Shown here: positions 43,976 through 51,722 of the stretch, piece after piece | Layout: every line of letters starts with the position of its first letter | Numbering within the stretch: the stretch's first letter is position 1 | From: Magnetococcales bacterium DCbin4 | Lineage (GTDB): Bacteria; Pseudomonadota; Magnetococcia; Magnetococcales; UBA8363 | Assembly (NCBI GenBank): GCA_002753735.1 | Contig: PEAN01000028.1 | Span: forward strand, 1 to 51,722 | Reading direction: 5' to 3' | DNA: 51,722 nt | Notes under the pieces: model-generated | The model's input: only the letters and a program-made list of their open reading frames with translations | Databases searched by the model: none | Told to the model about the DNA's origin: nothing | Program-made: the position numbers and the translations under genes

Positions 43976-45687
43976 CAGAGCATCTCCTTGACCTTGTTCA
44001 TGATCTGGATCGGGGTAAACGGAATTCCGCCGCAGATGGTCAGAGAGATCGGGGTGATGTTGGTTTCGGCCCGGATGAAATGGGCCAGTTGTCCTTGAAA
44101 GTTGACCTCCGGAACCAAAATTTTGCCACAGGTTCGGGCAAACGCTTCATATTGTGCGACCGGCATGGGCCACATCAATTTGGGATAGAACCCCTTGACC
44201 TTCACCCCTTCCTGGCGCAGGCGGATGACCGCTTCGCGTACAACACCGATGGTACTGCCCCAGGCAATGATTCCCACATCCGCATCGCCGTCGCCGTCAA
44301 TCTGGGTCGGTGCGACAAAATCGACCACCGTATTGAGCTTGCCAAACCGTTTACGGTGCATGGCGGCATGGTTGGGTGGGGAATAGTTCGGCGCACCCGT
44401 CGGGCCATGTTCCAGGCCGGTGGCGACATGCATGCCACCCGGGGTCCCCGGATCGACCATGGGGGAAATTCCGTCTTCCGTCATGCCATAGCGTTGATAT
44501 TCCCCGGTACCGTCCCAACGCTTGCGGTCGATGATTTTTATCCGGTCCGGTTTCGGGGCGGGAACGGTCTGGGTGGAAAAGGCCAGCGATCCATCCGACA
44601 GCAGAATGACGGGACATTGATAATGTTCCGCCAGATTGAGTGCTTCCACCGTCATGTGGATGCAATCGTTGACATCCTCGACCGCCATGACGATGCGTGG
44701 TGCATCTCCGTGGCTGCCATGGATGGCCAGGAACAAATCCGATTGTTCATGCTTGGTCGGCATTCCCGTGGCAGGTCCGCCCCGTTGCACATCAACCACC
44801 AGTGCCGGGGTCTCGCTCATGGAGGCCATCCCCAACATTTCGCTCATCAACGCCAGACCCGGTCCGGAGGTCGCCGTCATGGACCTTTTCCCGGCATAGG
44901 AGGCTCCCAGCACCTGGGAGATGGAGGCGATTTCATCTTCCGCCTGAATGAGAACACCGGCAACCTTGGGGAGGTGGACGGCAACGAATTTGGCAATTTC
45001 GGTCGCGGGCGTGATGGGGTAGGCGGAATAAAATCGCAATCCACCCAGAATGGCTCCCAATCCGACCGCATCGTTGCCGGAGATGATCAACACATCTTTG
45101 GGGGGGACTGGATCAGCGATGCGCCAGGGGTCGGTCTTGGCCACATCCTTGACCAATGCCTGCCCTTTCTTGAAGGCTTCAAGATTGAAATTCAGATTTT
45201 CAGACCCTTTGGACTGAAATTTGTCATGAATGACGTTCAGCAATGTTTCTTCGTTGATATTGAACAATCCCGACAAGGCGCCCAACGCCACCATGTTCTT
45301 GGAACGGTAGGATTTCAGCTCCTTGGCCGTTTTGGACATGGGGACGGGATAGGCATGAACGCCAGGAGGGATTTCGGGTTCAAATCCCCCTTCCGGATAA
45401 TCGTAGACGAATGCCGTCCCCGGAAGGAGCAGGTGACGATTGATCTGATAGGCTTCACCGTTGAATGCACAAAGGATATCAAAGGTGTCGCCCTGGTTGA
45501 ACAGAGGGTCCAGGGAGGTACGCACCTGATACATGGCGTACCCCCCTTTGATCTCCGCAGGAAACGTTTTGATGGTATAGACTTCCTGGCCAGCCCGGGC
45601 ACATGCGGCGGCAATGAAGTCTCCGGTGGAGATGACCCCCTCACCCCCCTCGCCGGCGACTCTGATGACCAGATCCTTTTTCCCCAT
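43975..45687 (-). CDS. korA: 2-oxoglutarate:ferredoxin oxidoreductase, fused gamma-alpha subunit
   Basis: Partner of KorB. The N-terminal gamma domain (about 1-180) begins with IRVAGEGGEGVISTGDF. The alpha domain begins near 190 (VLIISGNDAVGLGAILGG) with FYSAYPITPATEIAKF and VDVQRGGPATGMPTK. I start at ATG 45687 (MGKKDLVIRV), with AAGGAG six bases upstream, not at 45702. 570 residues is the fused size. No delta (ferredoxin-like) subunit gene is next to it, as usual for this type. Confidence 0.93.
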   Translation of the reverse strand: MGKKDLVIRVAGEGGEGVISTGDFIAAACARAGQEVYTIKTFPAEIKGGYAMYQVRTSLDPLFNQGDTFDILCAFNGEAYQINRHLLLPGTAFVYDYPEGGFEPEIPPGVHAYPVPMSKTAKELKSYRSKNMVALGALSGLFNINEETLLNVIHDKFQSKGSENLNFNLEAFKKGQALVKDVAKTDPWRIADPVPPKDVLIISGNDAVGLGAILGGLRFYSAYPITPATEIAKFVAVHLPKVAGVLIQAEDEIASISQVLGASYAGKRSMTATSGPGLALMSEMLGMASMSETPALVVDVQRGGPATGMPTKHEQSDLFLAIHGSHGDAPRIVMAVEDVNDCIHMTVEALNLAEHYQCPVILLSDGSLAFSTQTVPAPKPDRIKIIDRKRWDGTGEYQRYGMTEDGISPMVDPGTPGGMHVATGLEHGPTGAPNYSPPNHAAMHRKRFGKLNTVVDFVAPTQIDGDGDADVGIIAWGSTIGVVREAVIRLRQEGVKVKGFYPKLMWPMPVAQYEAFARTCGKILVPEVNFQGQLAHFIRAETNITPISLTICGGIPFTPIQIMNKVKEML

Positions 45688-45789
45688 CGCGCGCTCCTTC
45701 ATCCTTTCTTGAAAAATGCTTGTTATTGGGACTCCTCGATACCGTATGACCTGGGGGCCAGGGTCACACGCATCACCTGGGGACCAGGA

Positions 45790-46662
45790 TTATTTTTTCA
45801 AGGATTGCTTGACCACCGTTCCCATTTCGGCCGGGGAACGGGCAATGTGAACACCCGCGGCCTTGAGGGCGGCAAATTTTTCATCCGCAGTTCCCTTGCC
45901 CCCGGAGATGATCGCACCGGCATGCCCCATCCGTTTCCCTTTGGGGGCGGTGGCCCCGGCGATGAAGGCGGTGACCGGCTTGGTCATGTTCTTCTTGATC
46001 CAGTCGGCGGCCTGTTCTTCAGCGGTGCCGCCGATTTCACCGATCATGATGACGGCTTCGGTTTGCGGATCCTTTTGGAACATGGAAAGGCAATCGATGA
46101 AATTGGTTCCGTTGATGGGGTCGCCACCCAGGCCGACGCAGGTGCTTTGGCCCAATCCCACTGCCGAGGTTTGTGCCACTGCTTCGTAGGTCAGGGTTCC
46201 GGAACGGGAGACCACACCGATGGAACCTTGACGGTGAATGTGACCGGGCATGATACCGATCTTGCACTCACCGGGGGTGATGATGCCGGGGCAGTTGGGT
46301 CCGATGAGACGGCAGTTCTTGTCGGCCAGAAACCGCTTGACCGCAACCATGTCCATGACCGGAATCCCTTCGGTGATGCAGACGATCATGCGGATTCCCG
46401 CATCGGCCGCTTCCATGATGGCATCGGCGGCGAAGGGAGGGGGGACGAAAATGACCGAAGCATCCGCTCCGGTGGCATTGACCGCCTGGGCCACCGTATT
46501 GAAGACCGGCTTGCCGATGTGGGTGGTACCACCTTTGCCGGGGGTGACACCGCCAACCAGTTGGGTACCATAGGCGATGGCCTGCTCCGAATGGAACGTT
46601 CCGTTGGCACCGGTGAATCCCTGGCAAATCACTTTTGTATTCTTATCAACAAAGATGCTCAT
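45790..46662 (-). CDS. sucD: succinyl-CoA synthetase, alpha subunit
   Basis: Makes or uses succinyl-CoA with Suc[20 protein letters not shown] is the CoA-binding opening, [20 protein letters not shown] the next block, and [17 protein letters not shown] carries the phospho-histidine. 290 residues. It follows sucC after 14 bases and precedes korAB, so succinate is activated to succinyl-CoA and then carboxylated by Kor in the rTCA cycle (inference). Confidence 0.96.
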   Translation of the reverse strand: MSIFVDKNTKVICQGFTGANGTFHSEQAIAYGTQLVGGVTPGKGGTTHIGKPVFNTVAQAVNATGADASVIFVPPPFAADAIMEAADAGIRMIVCITEGIPVMDMVAVKRFLADKNCRLIGPNCPGIITPGECKIGIMPGHIHRQGSIGVVSRSGTLTYEAVAQTSAVGLGQSTCVGLGGDPINGTNFIDCLSMFQKDPQTEAVIMIGEIGGTAEEQAADWIKKNMTKPVTAFIAGATAPKGKRMGHAGAIISGGKGTADEKFAALKAAGVHIARSPAEMGTVVKQSLKK

Positions 46663-46676
46663 TCTTTCATCTCCTT

Positions 46677-47840
46677 TCAGGCGGCCAGGGCAGCGACGGC
46701 CTTGGTGGCGGCGTCATCGAAGTTGGATGCGGCAATGATGGCCAGTCCGGAATCGGCCAGGATCTGTTTGCCTTTTTCGACATTGGTCCCTTCGAGGCGA
46801 ACAACCACGGGGACATGGATGTTCAATTGTCTGGCTGCGATGACGATCCCTTCGGCGATGACATCGCAACGCATGATGCCGCCGAAAATATTGACCAGGA
46901 TGCATTTGACCTGGGGATCGGAGAGGATCAGCTTGAAGGCATTGGTGACGTTTTCCGTCGTGGCACCGCCGCCGACATCCAGGAAGTTGGCGGGGCTGCC
47001 GCCCTTGAGTTTGATCAGGTCCATGGTGGCCATGGCCAAGCCGGCGCCGTTGACCATGCAACCGATCTGGCCGTCGAGGGCGATGTAGTTGAGTTCAAAC
47101 TTGGAAGCTTCGATTTCCTTGGGATCTTCCTCGTTGAGGTCGCGCAGGGCAACGATGTCCTTGTGCCGGAAGAGGGCATTGCTGTCGAAGTTCATCTTGG
47201 CGTCCAGGGCGATGATGTCGCCATCACCGGTGACCACCAGGGGATTGATTTCGGCCAGGGAAGCATCGGTGGCGATGAAGGCTTTGTAGAGGGCGGTCAT
47301 GAAGCTGACGGCCTTGTTGACCTGTTTGCCTTCCAGCCCGAGGCCGAAGCACAGGTTGCGGGCCTGGTATCCCTGGAAGCCGACTGCCGGATCGATGGCT
47401 TCCTTGAGAATTTTTTCCGGGGTACGGGCGGCGACTTCCTCGATTTCCATCCCACCTTCGGTGGAGGCCATCATGGTGACCCGGCCATTGGCACGATCAA
47501 TCACCATGCCAAGGTAGAGTTCACGGGCGATGTTGCAACCCTCTTCGACGTAGATCCGTTTGACTTCCTTGCCTTTGGGGCCGGTCTGTTTGGTGACGAG
47601 GGTCATGCCCAGCATCCGTTTGGCTTCGGCGCCGACTTCCGCGACGCTCTTGACCACCTTGACGCCGCCGCCTTTGCCACGGCCGCCCGCATGGATCTGC
47701 GCCTTGACGACGAACACCTTGCTGCCCAGCTCCGTTGCCGCCTTTTCCGCTTCCTCCGGCGTGAAGGCGACCTTGCCACGGGGCACCGTTACGCCAAATT
47801 TGGCCAGGATTTCTTTTGCCTGATATTCATGAATATTCAT
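46677..47840 (-). CDS. sucC: succinyl-CoA synthetase, beta subunit
   Basis: ATP-grasp subunit binding nucleotide and succinate. [17 protein letters not shown] opens the protein, [16 protein letters not shown] is an ATP-grasp block, [19 protein letters not shown] a metal-site block, and [16 protein letters not shown] the C-terminal block. I start at ATG 47840 with AAGGAG upstream; an 89-residue extension in frame to 48107 is not part of the family. 387 residues is exactly typical. Confidence 0.96.
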   Translation of the reverse strand: MNIHEYQAKEILAKFGVTVPRGKVAFTPEEAEKAATELGSKVFVVKAQIHAGGRGKGGGVKVVKSVAEVGAEAKRMLGMTLVTKQTGPKGKEVKRIYVEEGCNIARELYLGMVIDRANGRVTMMASTEGGMEIEEVAARTPEKILKEAIDPAVGFQGYQARNLCFGLGLEGKQVNKAVSFMTALYKAFIATDASLAEINPLVVTGDGDIIALDAKMNFDSNALFRHKDIVALRDLNEEDPKEIEASKFELNYIALDGQIGCMVNGAGLAMATMDLIKLKGGSPANFLDVGGGATTENVTNAFKLILSDPQVKCILVNIFGGIMRCDVIAEGIVIAARQLNIHVPVVVRLEGTNVEKGKQILADSGLAIIAASNFDDAATKAVAALAA

Positions 47841-48205
47841 GGGACTCCTTCTCGCTCCAAAAGTAGTGTCTTGAACCGTGGCCGGAACATCCAACACCGG
47901 CACCCTTCCCGAGTGATTGGGGAGGATAAGCGATTTGATGTTAAAATTGAAGGATCCTTCGGTGCCATTGTCCGGCAAAATTCCCGGATCCGGGGGGAAT
48001 TTTGACTGTAATCTGTTTGTAACATTATGAAACAGAAAGATAAAAATAAGTCCAATATTTTTTTGGCCAAGGGAGGGATTGCAGCGTTCATGGCCGACCG
48101 GCGCCATGGAATGATGGTATCTGTTGACATTGCCATGAACGGTTGTTAATCTGATTGCTGACGATTTGACATGATTTCTTACAAATCGAGGAGAATGCGT
48201 GCGTC
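47841..48205. other. divergent intergenic region of sucC and the PilZ gene
   Basis: No gene. Must carry the sucC promoter on - and the PilZ-gene promoter on + (see 48124). A TTTTTTT tract at about 48058 and TCCGGGAATTTTGCCGGA-like partial symmetry near 47970-48000 are the only structure I see. Confidence 0.5.
48124..48152 (+). promoter_or_regulatory. sigma70 promoter of the PilZ gene
   Basis: TTGACA (48124-48129), 17 bases, TAATCT (48147-48152). The predicted transcript starts near 48159, leaving about 47 bases with GAGGAG before ATG 48206. Confidence 0.6.
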
Positions 48206-48556
48206 ATGGAGCTTCAGGTTCATCCTTTGCATGTTCCATTGACTTCGGCCAAGGACAATTTTTTTCATCGTGCCCAGCGCATTGAATTGCAGGCCAGGGT
48301 TGTCCTTGAACTGAGTGAGCGTCGCGCCCTGATCGGGAATACCCGGGACATCAGCGAAAGCGGTGTTTTCTTCACCATCGGCTACCCTCCCTTCCATGCC
48401 TCGCTGCAGGAATATGGCTTCCTTCATCTGATGCCGCTTGTCGGCCATCCCCCACTCCCCTGCCAGATTGCCCGGCTGACCGACGATGGTGTCGCTGTCC
48501 GTTTCATCGACCACTGTCCTCCAGACCTGGTTTCTGAACTGGTCGCGAAAAGATAG
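48206..48556 (+). CDS. PilZ-domain protein, putative c-di-GMP receptor
   Basis: A 116-residue single-domain protein. RAQRIELQARVVLEL (about 22-36) corresponds to the arginine arm and N-T-R-D-I-S-E-S-G-V-F-F (45-56) to the D-x-S-x-x-G motif of PilZ. The first motif is R-x-x-R rather than the usual R-x-x-x-R, so binding may be altered. It may regulate motility, adhesion or glycan export. It is a monocistronic unit between sucC and feoA; the next gene is 245 bases away. Confidence 0.72.
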   Translation: MELQVHPLHVPLTSAKDNFFHRAQRIELQARVVLELSERRALIGNTRDISESGVFFTIGYPPFHASLQEYGFLHLMPLVGHPPLPCQIARLTDDGVAVRFIDHCPPDLVSELVAKR

Positions 48557-48709
48557 ATCCATTCCGCATTGCCCCCGTTTCTCTTCGACATGACCTGCCT
48601 GGATTGCTGCCGGAACCGCATCCCTCCCTTGTCAGGGGATGTGTCGCCATCTTTTTGCCTTCTTTGAACTTTCGCGGCAATCTTGCGCCCCGTCTCGATT
48701 TGATATTAT

Positions 48710-48741
48710 TTTGTAAATTGAGAATGATTCTCATTTACAAA
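48710..48741 (+). promoter_or_regulatory. Fur box before feoABC
   Basis: A 32-base near-perfect palindrome: TTTGTAAAT, T, GAGAAT, G, ATTCTC, ATTTACAAA. The centre GAGAATGATTCTC is the core of the Fur consensus. A TATTAT (about 48704) just upstream could be the -10, so Fur-Fe would block RNA polymerase when iron is ample. It starts 60 bases before feoA. Confidence 0.88.
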
Positions 48742-48801
48742 TGTCCCATGTTCCGCTACAGTCAACATTCATGCGTTATCACTCAACATGGAGATCCATT
48801 C

Positions 48802-49029
48802 ATGACCATCGGCGATCTGGAAGTGGGGGCGAAGGCCCGTGTCATCGGTTATCGCAAGGGGTCCAGTTCCTATCGGACCCGGCTCCTGGCCATGGGGGTC
48901 ATGCGTGGGGAATCCATTCAGGTCCGCAGAGCCGCCCCCATGGGCGATCCGGTGGAAATCCTCCTCAAGGGGTTTGCCCTGGTGTTGCGCAAGGAGGAAG
49001 CGTCCGTGGTCCTGGTGGAAAGGATGTGA
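48802..49029 (+). CDS. feoA: ferrous iron transport protein A
   Basis: Small SH3-like cytoplasmic protein (75 residues) that helps FeoB. LEVGAKARVIGYRKGSSSYR, LLAMGVMRGESIQVRRAAPMGDPVEI and LKGFALVLRKEEA are in family order. ATG 48802 has GGAG upstream; a longer frame to 48604 crosses the Fur box and is not coding. Three bases separate it from feoB. Confidence 0.92.
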   Translation: MTIGDLEVGAKARVIGYRKGSSSYRTRLLAMGVMRGESIQVRRAAPMGDPVEILLKGFALVLRKEEASVVLVERM

Positions 49030-49032
49030 ACC

Positions 49033-51372
49033 ATGAACAATAACGCGGTGATCGGCATCGTCGGTAACCCCAACTGTGGCAAAAGTACCCTGTTCAACCA
49101 CCTGACGGGGGGGAATCAGCGGGTCGGCAACTGGCCCGGGGTGACGGTGGAACGCAAGGAGGGGTTGTTGCGTGCGGGTGGGTGGAACATCACGGTGGTG
49201 GACCTGCCCGGGGTGTATACCCTGGCGGCGCAGTCACCCGATGAGCGGGTGGCTCGGGAGTTCGTGCTTGCGGGCAGGTTCGATCTGATCGTCAACATCG
49301 TCGATGCCTCCAATCTGGAACGCAATCTGTACCTGACGGTTCAACTCATGGAGATGCGGATCCCGATGTTGGTGGTCCTGAACATGATGGACGTGGCTCG
49401 GGAAAAGCAGATGTTGTTGGATGTCCCCTCCCTGGAGCGGATGTTGGGGTGTCCGGTGGTCTCGGTCGTGGCCAAACGCAAGGAAGGAATGACCGAGCTG
49501 GTGGCTGCCTTGAAGAAGACCCTGGATCGTAGCGTGCGTCCCATGCCGCTCGTACCACCGTTGCCCGACGTATTGGTTCGGGCGGTCGGTCCCTTGCGTC
49601 GTGATGTGGCGGATGCAGCCTTCGAACGCAACATGGATGCCGGCTGGATTGCCCTGAAACTGATTGAAGGGGATGCCGAATTATCTGCCTTGTTCCAGGG
49701 GGAGGGGATCGAGGAACGGGTGGTGCAATGGCGGGTGTTCCTGGAACGGGAATCGGGTGATGAGCCTGACATCTTGGTGGCCGATGCCCGTTATCGTTTC
49801 ATCGGCGAGGTCATGAACGGGGTGGTGCATCGCCGTGGTGAACTGTCCCATGCCTTGACCGAGCGCCTGGACCGTTGGGTGTTGAATCGAATCCTGGGGA
49901 TTCCCATTTTTCTCGGGGTCCTCTATCTGATGTTCATGTTCACCATCAATCTGGGGGGGGTGTTCATCGACTTTTTCGACATCGTGTTTGGCACCCTGTT
50001 CGTTGAAGGGACACGGGAACTCTTGACCCGGGTGGGGGCTGCCGAATGGTTCATCACCTTGTTGGCCGATGGGTTGGGCGGGAGTATTCAAACCCTGTCC
50101 ACGTTCATCCCTCCCATTGGTTTCATGTTTTTATTCCTTTCATGGTTGGAGGATTCGGGCTACATGGCCCGGGCCGCCTTCATCCTGGACCGTTTGTTGC
50201 GCTTCATCGGACTGCCTGGCAAGGCGTTCATCCCCATGATGGTGGGATTTGGTTGTAATGTCCCGGCGATCATGGGAACGCGTACCTTGGAACACCAGCG
50301 GGATCGAACCTTGACCATCATGATGAACCCTTTCATGTCGTGTGGCGCCCGCATGCCGGTGTATGCCTTGTTTGTCGCCGCCTTCTTTCCCCTGGGGGGG
50401 CAGAATGTCGTATTCGGTCTGTATCTGACCGGGGTTATGTTTGCAATCTTTACCGGGTTGACCTTGCGGCACACGTTGCTCAAGGGGGAGCCGACCCCTT
50501 TTGTCATGGAACTTCCCCTGTATCACCTGCCGTCGTTGCAGACGGTCATGCTGCATGCCTGGGAGCGGCTCAAGGGGTTCATCACCCGGGCGGGGCGGGT
50601 ATTGATTCCGGTGATCATGGCTTTGAGCTTTCTCAATTCATTGGGGACCGATGGCAGTTTTGGCAATGCCAATACCGACAAATCGGTGTTGAGTGTCGTT
50701 GGCCGTAAAATTACGCCGGTGTTCGATCCCATGGGGATTCAGGAAGACAATTGGCCCGCCACGGTCGGTTTGTTCATCGGGGTGTTTGCCAAGGAGGCGG
50801 TCGTGGGGACGTTGGATGCCATGTATGGTCAGATGAGTGGCCGGAGTGGTGATGCGGGGGGGCGAGCGGGGTTTGATCCGATGGCCCGGTTTGGCGAGGC
50901 GGTGACTTCCATCACGGACAAGGCGGGTGAATTGGGGGGGAGGGTTTTGGATCCTCTGGGTTTGGCGGTGCAACGTTACGATTCCCTGGAAGAGGCGGCC
51001 AGTGCTGCCAAGGTGTCTCAGGGAACCTTCGGTGCCATGGCGCAACTGTTCGATGGGCGGGTTGGGGCCATCGCCTATATGCTGTTTGTGTTGCTGTATT
51101 TCCCTTGTGTCGCTGCCACTTCGGCCATCTTTCAGGAAACGGGATGGCGCTGGACCCTGTTTGCGGGGGTCTGGACGACGGGACTGGCCTGGTCGGCGGC
51201 AACCGTGTTTTACCAGTTGGGGACTTTTGCCCGGCATCCTGCCATTTCATTGGCCTGGGCCGGGGTGTTGGTGACGGTCTGGGTTGGTGTTGTGGCATTG
51301 ATGCGTCGTTTGGGGCGTGAATCATCCCCCGCATCCCCGACCAATCTCTTTATGGTTTGCAAGGAGGCTTGA
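49033..51372 (+). CDS. feoB: ferrous iron transporter B
   Basis: Inner-membrane Fe(II) importer with a G-protein-like domain. GNPNCGKSTLFN is the G1 loop, DLPGVYTL the G3, and NMMDVAREK the G4. The membrane part has two gate repeats (LEDSGYMARAAFILDRLLR with MVGFGCNVPAIMGTRTL, and PATVGLFIGVFAKEAVVGTLDAMY) and ends at about 779. Co-transcribed with feoA and feoC under the Fur box. Uptake of iron fits a high-iron-demand lifestyle. Confidence 0.96.
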   Translation: MNNNAVIGIVGNPNCGKSTLFNHLTGGNQRVGNWPGVTVERKEGLLRAGGWNITVVDLPGVYTLAAQSPDERVAREFVLAGRFDLIVNIVDASNLERNLYLTVQLMEMRIPMLVVLNMMDVAREKQMLLDVPSLERMLGCPVVSVVAKRKEGMTELVAALKKTLDRSVRPMPLVPPLPDVLVRAVGPLRRDVADAAFERNMDAGWIALKLIEGDAELSALFQGEGIEERVVQWRVFLERESGDEPDILVADARYRFIGEVMNGVVHRRGELSHALTERLDRWVLNRILGIPIFLGVLYLMFMFTINLGGVFIDFFDIVFGTLFVEGTRELLTRVGAAEWFITLLADGLGGSIQTLSTFIPPIGFMFLFLSWLEDSGYMARAAFILDRLLRFIGLPGKAFIPMMVGFGCNVPAIMGTRTLEHQRDRTLTIMMNPFMSCGARMPVYALFVAAFFPLGGQNVVFGLYLTGVMFAIFTGLTLRHTLLKGEPTPFVMELPLYHLPSLQTVMLHAWERLKGFITRAGRVLIPVIMALSFLNSLGTDGSFGNANTDKSVLSVVGRKITPVFDPMGIQEDNWPATVGLFIGVFAKEAVVGTLDAMYGQMSGRSGDAGGRAGFDPMARFGEAVTSITDKAGELGGRVLDPLGLAVQRYDSLEEAASAAKVSQGTFGAMAQLFDGRVGAIAYMLFVLLYFPCVAATSAIFQETGWRWTLFAGVWTTGLAWSAATVFYQLGTFARHPAISLAWAGVLVTVWVGVVALMRRLGRESSPASPTNLFMVCKEA

Positions 51373-51374
51373 TC

Positions 51375-51614
51375 ATGGTGACCTTGACTGAGTTGAAGGA
51401 TTTTCTGAGCCGCCGTGGTCGTATCCCCCTGATGGATTTGGCGCATCATTTCAATAAGGATCCGGCGGTGCTGCGTGACATGCTCGCTCATTGGGAAAAA
51501 AAGGGGCGGGTACGGCTGACCAAGGTGGCGCTCCCTTGTTCGACCCAATGTTCGGGGTGTGGCTCCGGTCCTTCTGAAGTCTGTGAATGGTTGGATCCGT
51601 CTCAGGCACGTTGA
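51375..51614 (+). CDS. feoC: FeoC-like [Fe-S] regulator
   Basis: A 79-residue winged-helix protein: LTELKDFLSRRGRIPLMDLA and LRDMLAHWEKKGRV are the helix-turn-helix and wing. It ends with C55-x3-C59-x2-C62-x7-C70, the Fe-S-type cysteine set of FeoC. It may sense iron or oxygen and adjust FeoB. I start at ATG 51375 with AAGGAGG (51361-51367); the frame to 51357 lies inside feoB. Confidence 0.85.
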   Translation: MVTLTELKDFLSRRGRIPLMDLAHHFNKDPAVLRDMLAHWEKKGRVRLTKVALPCSTQCSGCGSGPSEVCEWLDPSQAR

Positions 51615-51622
51615 TAAAATGA

Positions 51623-51722
51623 TCAAGAAAAAAAAGGGGTCTAATGGTATGGTCCGCCCCGTTCCCAACGGCCTCGAAATGGGCCAAGATGGAGTTTCTA
51701 ACCAACCATCGAACAGAGAACG
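51623..51722. repeat. truncated dispersed repeat and unresolved right edge
   Basis: GATCAAGAAAAAAAAGGGG, then TCT, starts nine bases after feoC, but the usual TGGGGG does not follow. From about 51643 the sequence is unrelated (AATGGTATGGTCCGCCCC). The join may mark an insertion; the window ends before a gene can be seen. Confidence 0.6.

Noticed and set aside
44080-47088. 1002-codon open frame on + across korA, sucD and sucC
   Set aside because: Shadow of three well-recognised - strand genes; low-complexity His/Asp/Gly-rich translation and no family match.
46635-48005. 456-codon frame on + opposite sucC
   Set aside because: Shadow of sucC, with Gly/Asp/Phe-rich antisense composition.
1-51722. 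tRNA, rRNA and riboswitch genes
   Set aside because: No cloverleaf, rRNA-like stretch or known riboswitch core was recognised by eye; a tRNAscan or Infernal run would be needed to be sure.

Overview
The window reads as a chromosomal piece of a chemolithoautotrophic proteobacterium, most likely a magnetotactic-coccus relative (Magnetococcales-type). This placement is an inference. It rests on the combination of 2-oxoglutarate:ferredoxin oxidoreductase plus succinyl-CoA synthetase (reductive TCA cycle steps), dissimilatory adenylylsulfate reductase AprBA, a membrane pyrophosphatase, a Fur-controlled FeoABC iron importer and a GC-rich proteobacterial gene style. No magnetosome gene, rRNA or tRNA is visible.

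Left third (1-22.8 kb, mostly + strand): a surface-polysaccharide/accessory region. It holds a 5'-truncated asparagine-synthase-type amidotransferase, glycosyltransferases (two GT-B types and a GT2-GtrA fusion), two paralogous fucosyltransferase-like proteins bracketing an SGNH hydrolase, a polysaccharide deacetylase, an Rpn/DUF4351 nuclease, a geranylgeranyl-reductase-type flavoprotein, an M18 aminopeptidase, an OsmC protein, a DUF6056 membrane protein and a HIT-like DUF4922 protein. Inserted into it at 3.1-5.8 kb is an AT-richer three-gene cassette: an unknown protein, a HEPN protein with an R-x4-H motif, and a protein whose C-terminal half carries class III nucleotidyl cyclase signatures. 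It looks like an undescribed nucleotide-signalling defence system and is the best candidate for novelty here.

Middle (22.9-37 kb, - strand): a partial division and cell wall (dcw) cluster read as rsmH-ftsL-ftsI-murE-murF-mraY-murD-ftsW. Nearly every junction overlaps, except murE/murF, which are split by a 0.5 kb palindromic repeat element. FtsI has a cytoplasmic N-terminal extension of about 300 residues carrying six copies of a PLxxRL[LF] motif. Upstream lie alaC, a small unknown gene and a NYN-domain gene broken by a 7-bp tandem duplication.

Right third (37-51.7 kb): energy metabolism on the - strand (sucC-sucD, korA-korB, sdhE, adk, hppA, aprB-aprA). These genes connect AMP, PPi and sulfite chemistry with rTCA carbon fixation. 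A PilZ gene and a feoA-feoB-feoC operon behind a strong Fur-box palindrome follow on the + strand.

A dispersed hairpin repeat recurs at least ten times between genes, in both orientations. Its core is GGGGTCTGGGGG, a short loop, then CCCCCAG, flanked by an A-rich strand and sometimes a conserved AT-rich leader of 50-60 bp. It spuriously extends several reading frames, and I have corrected starts for this.
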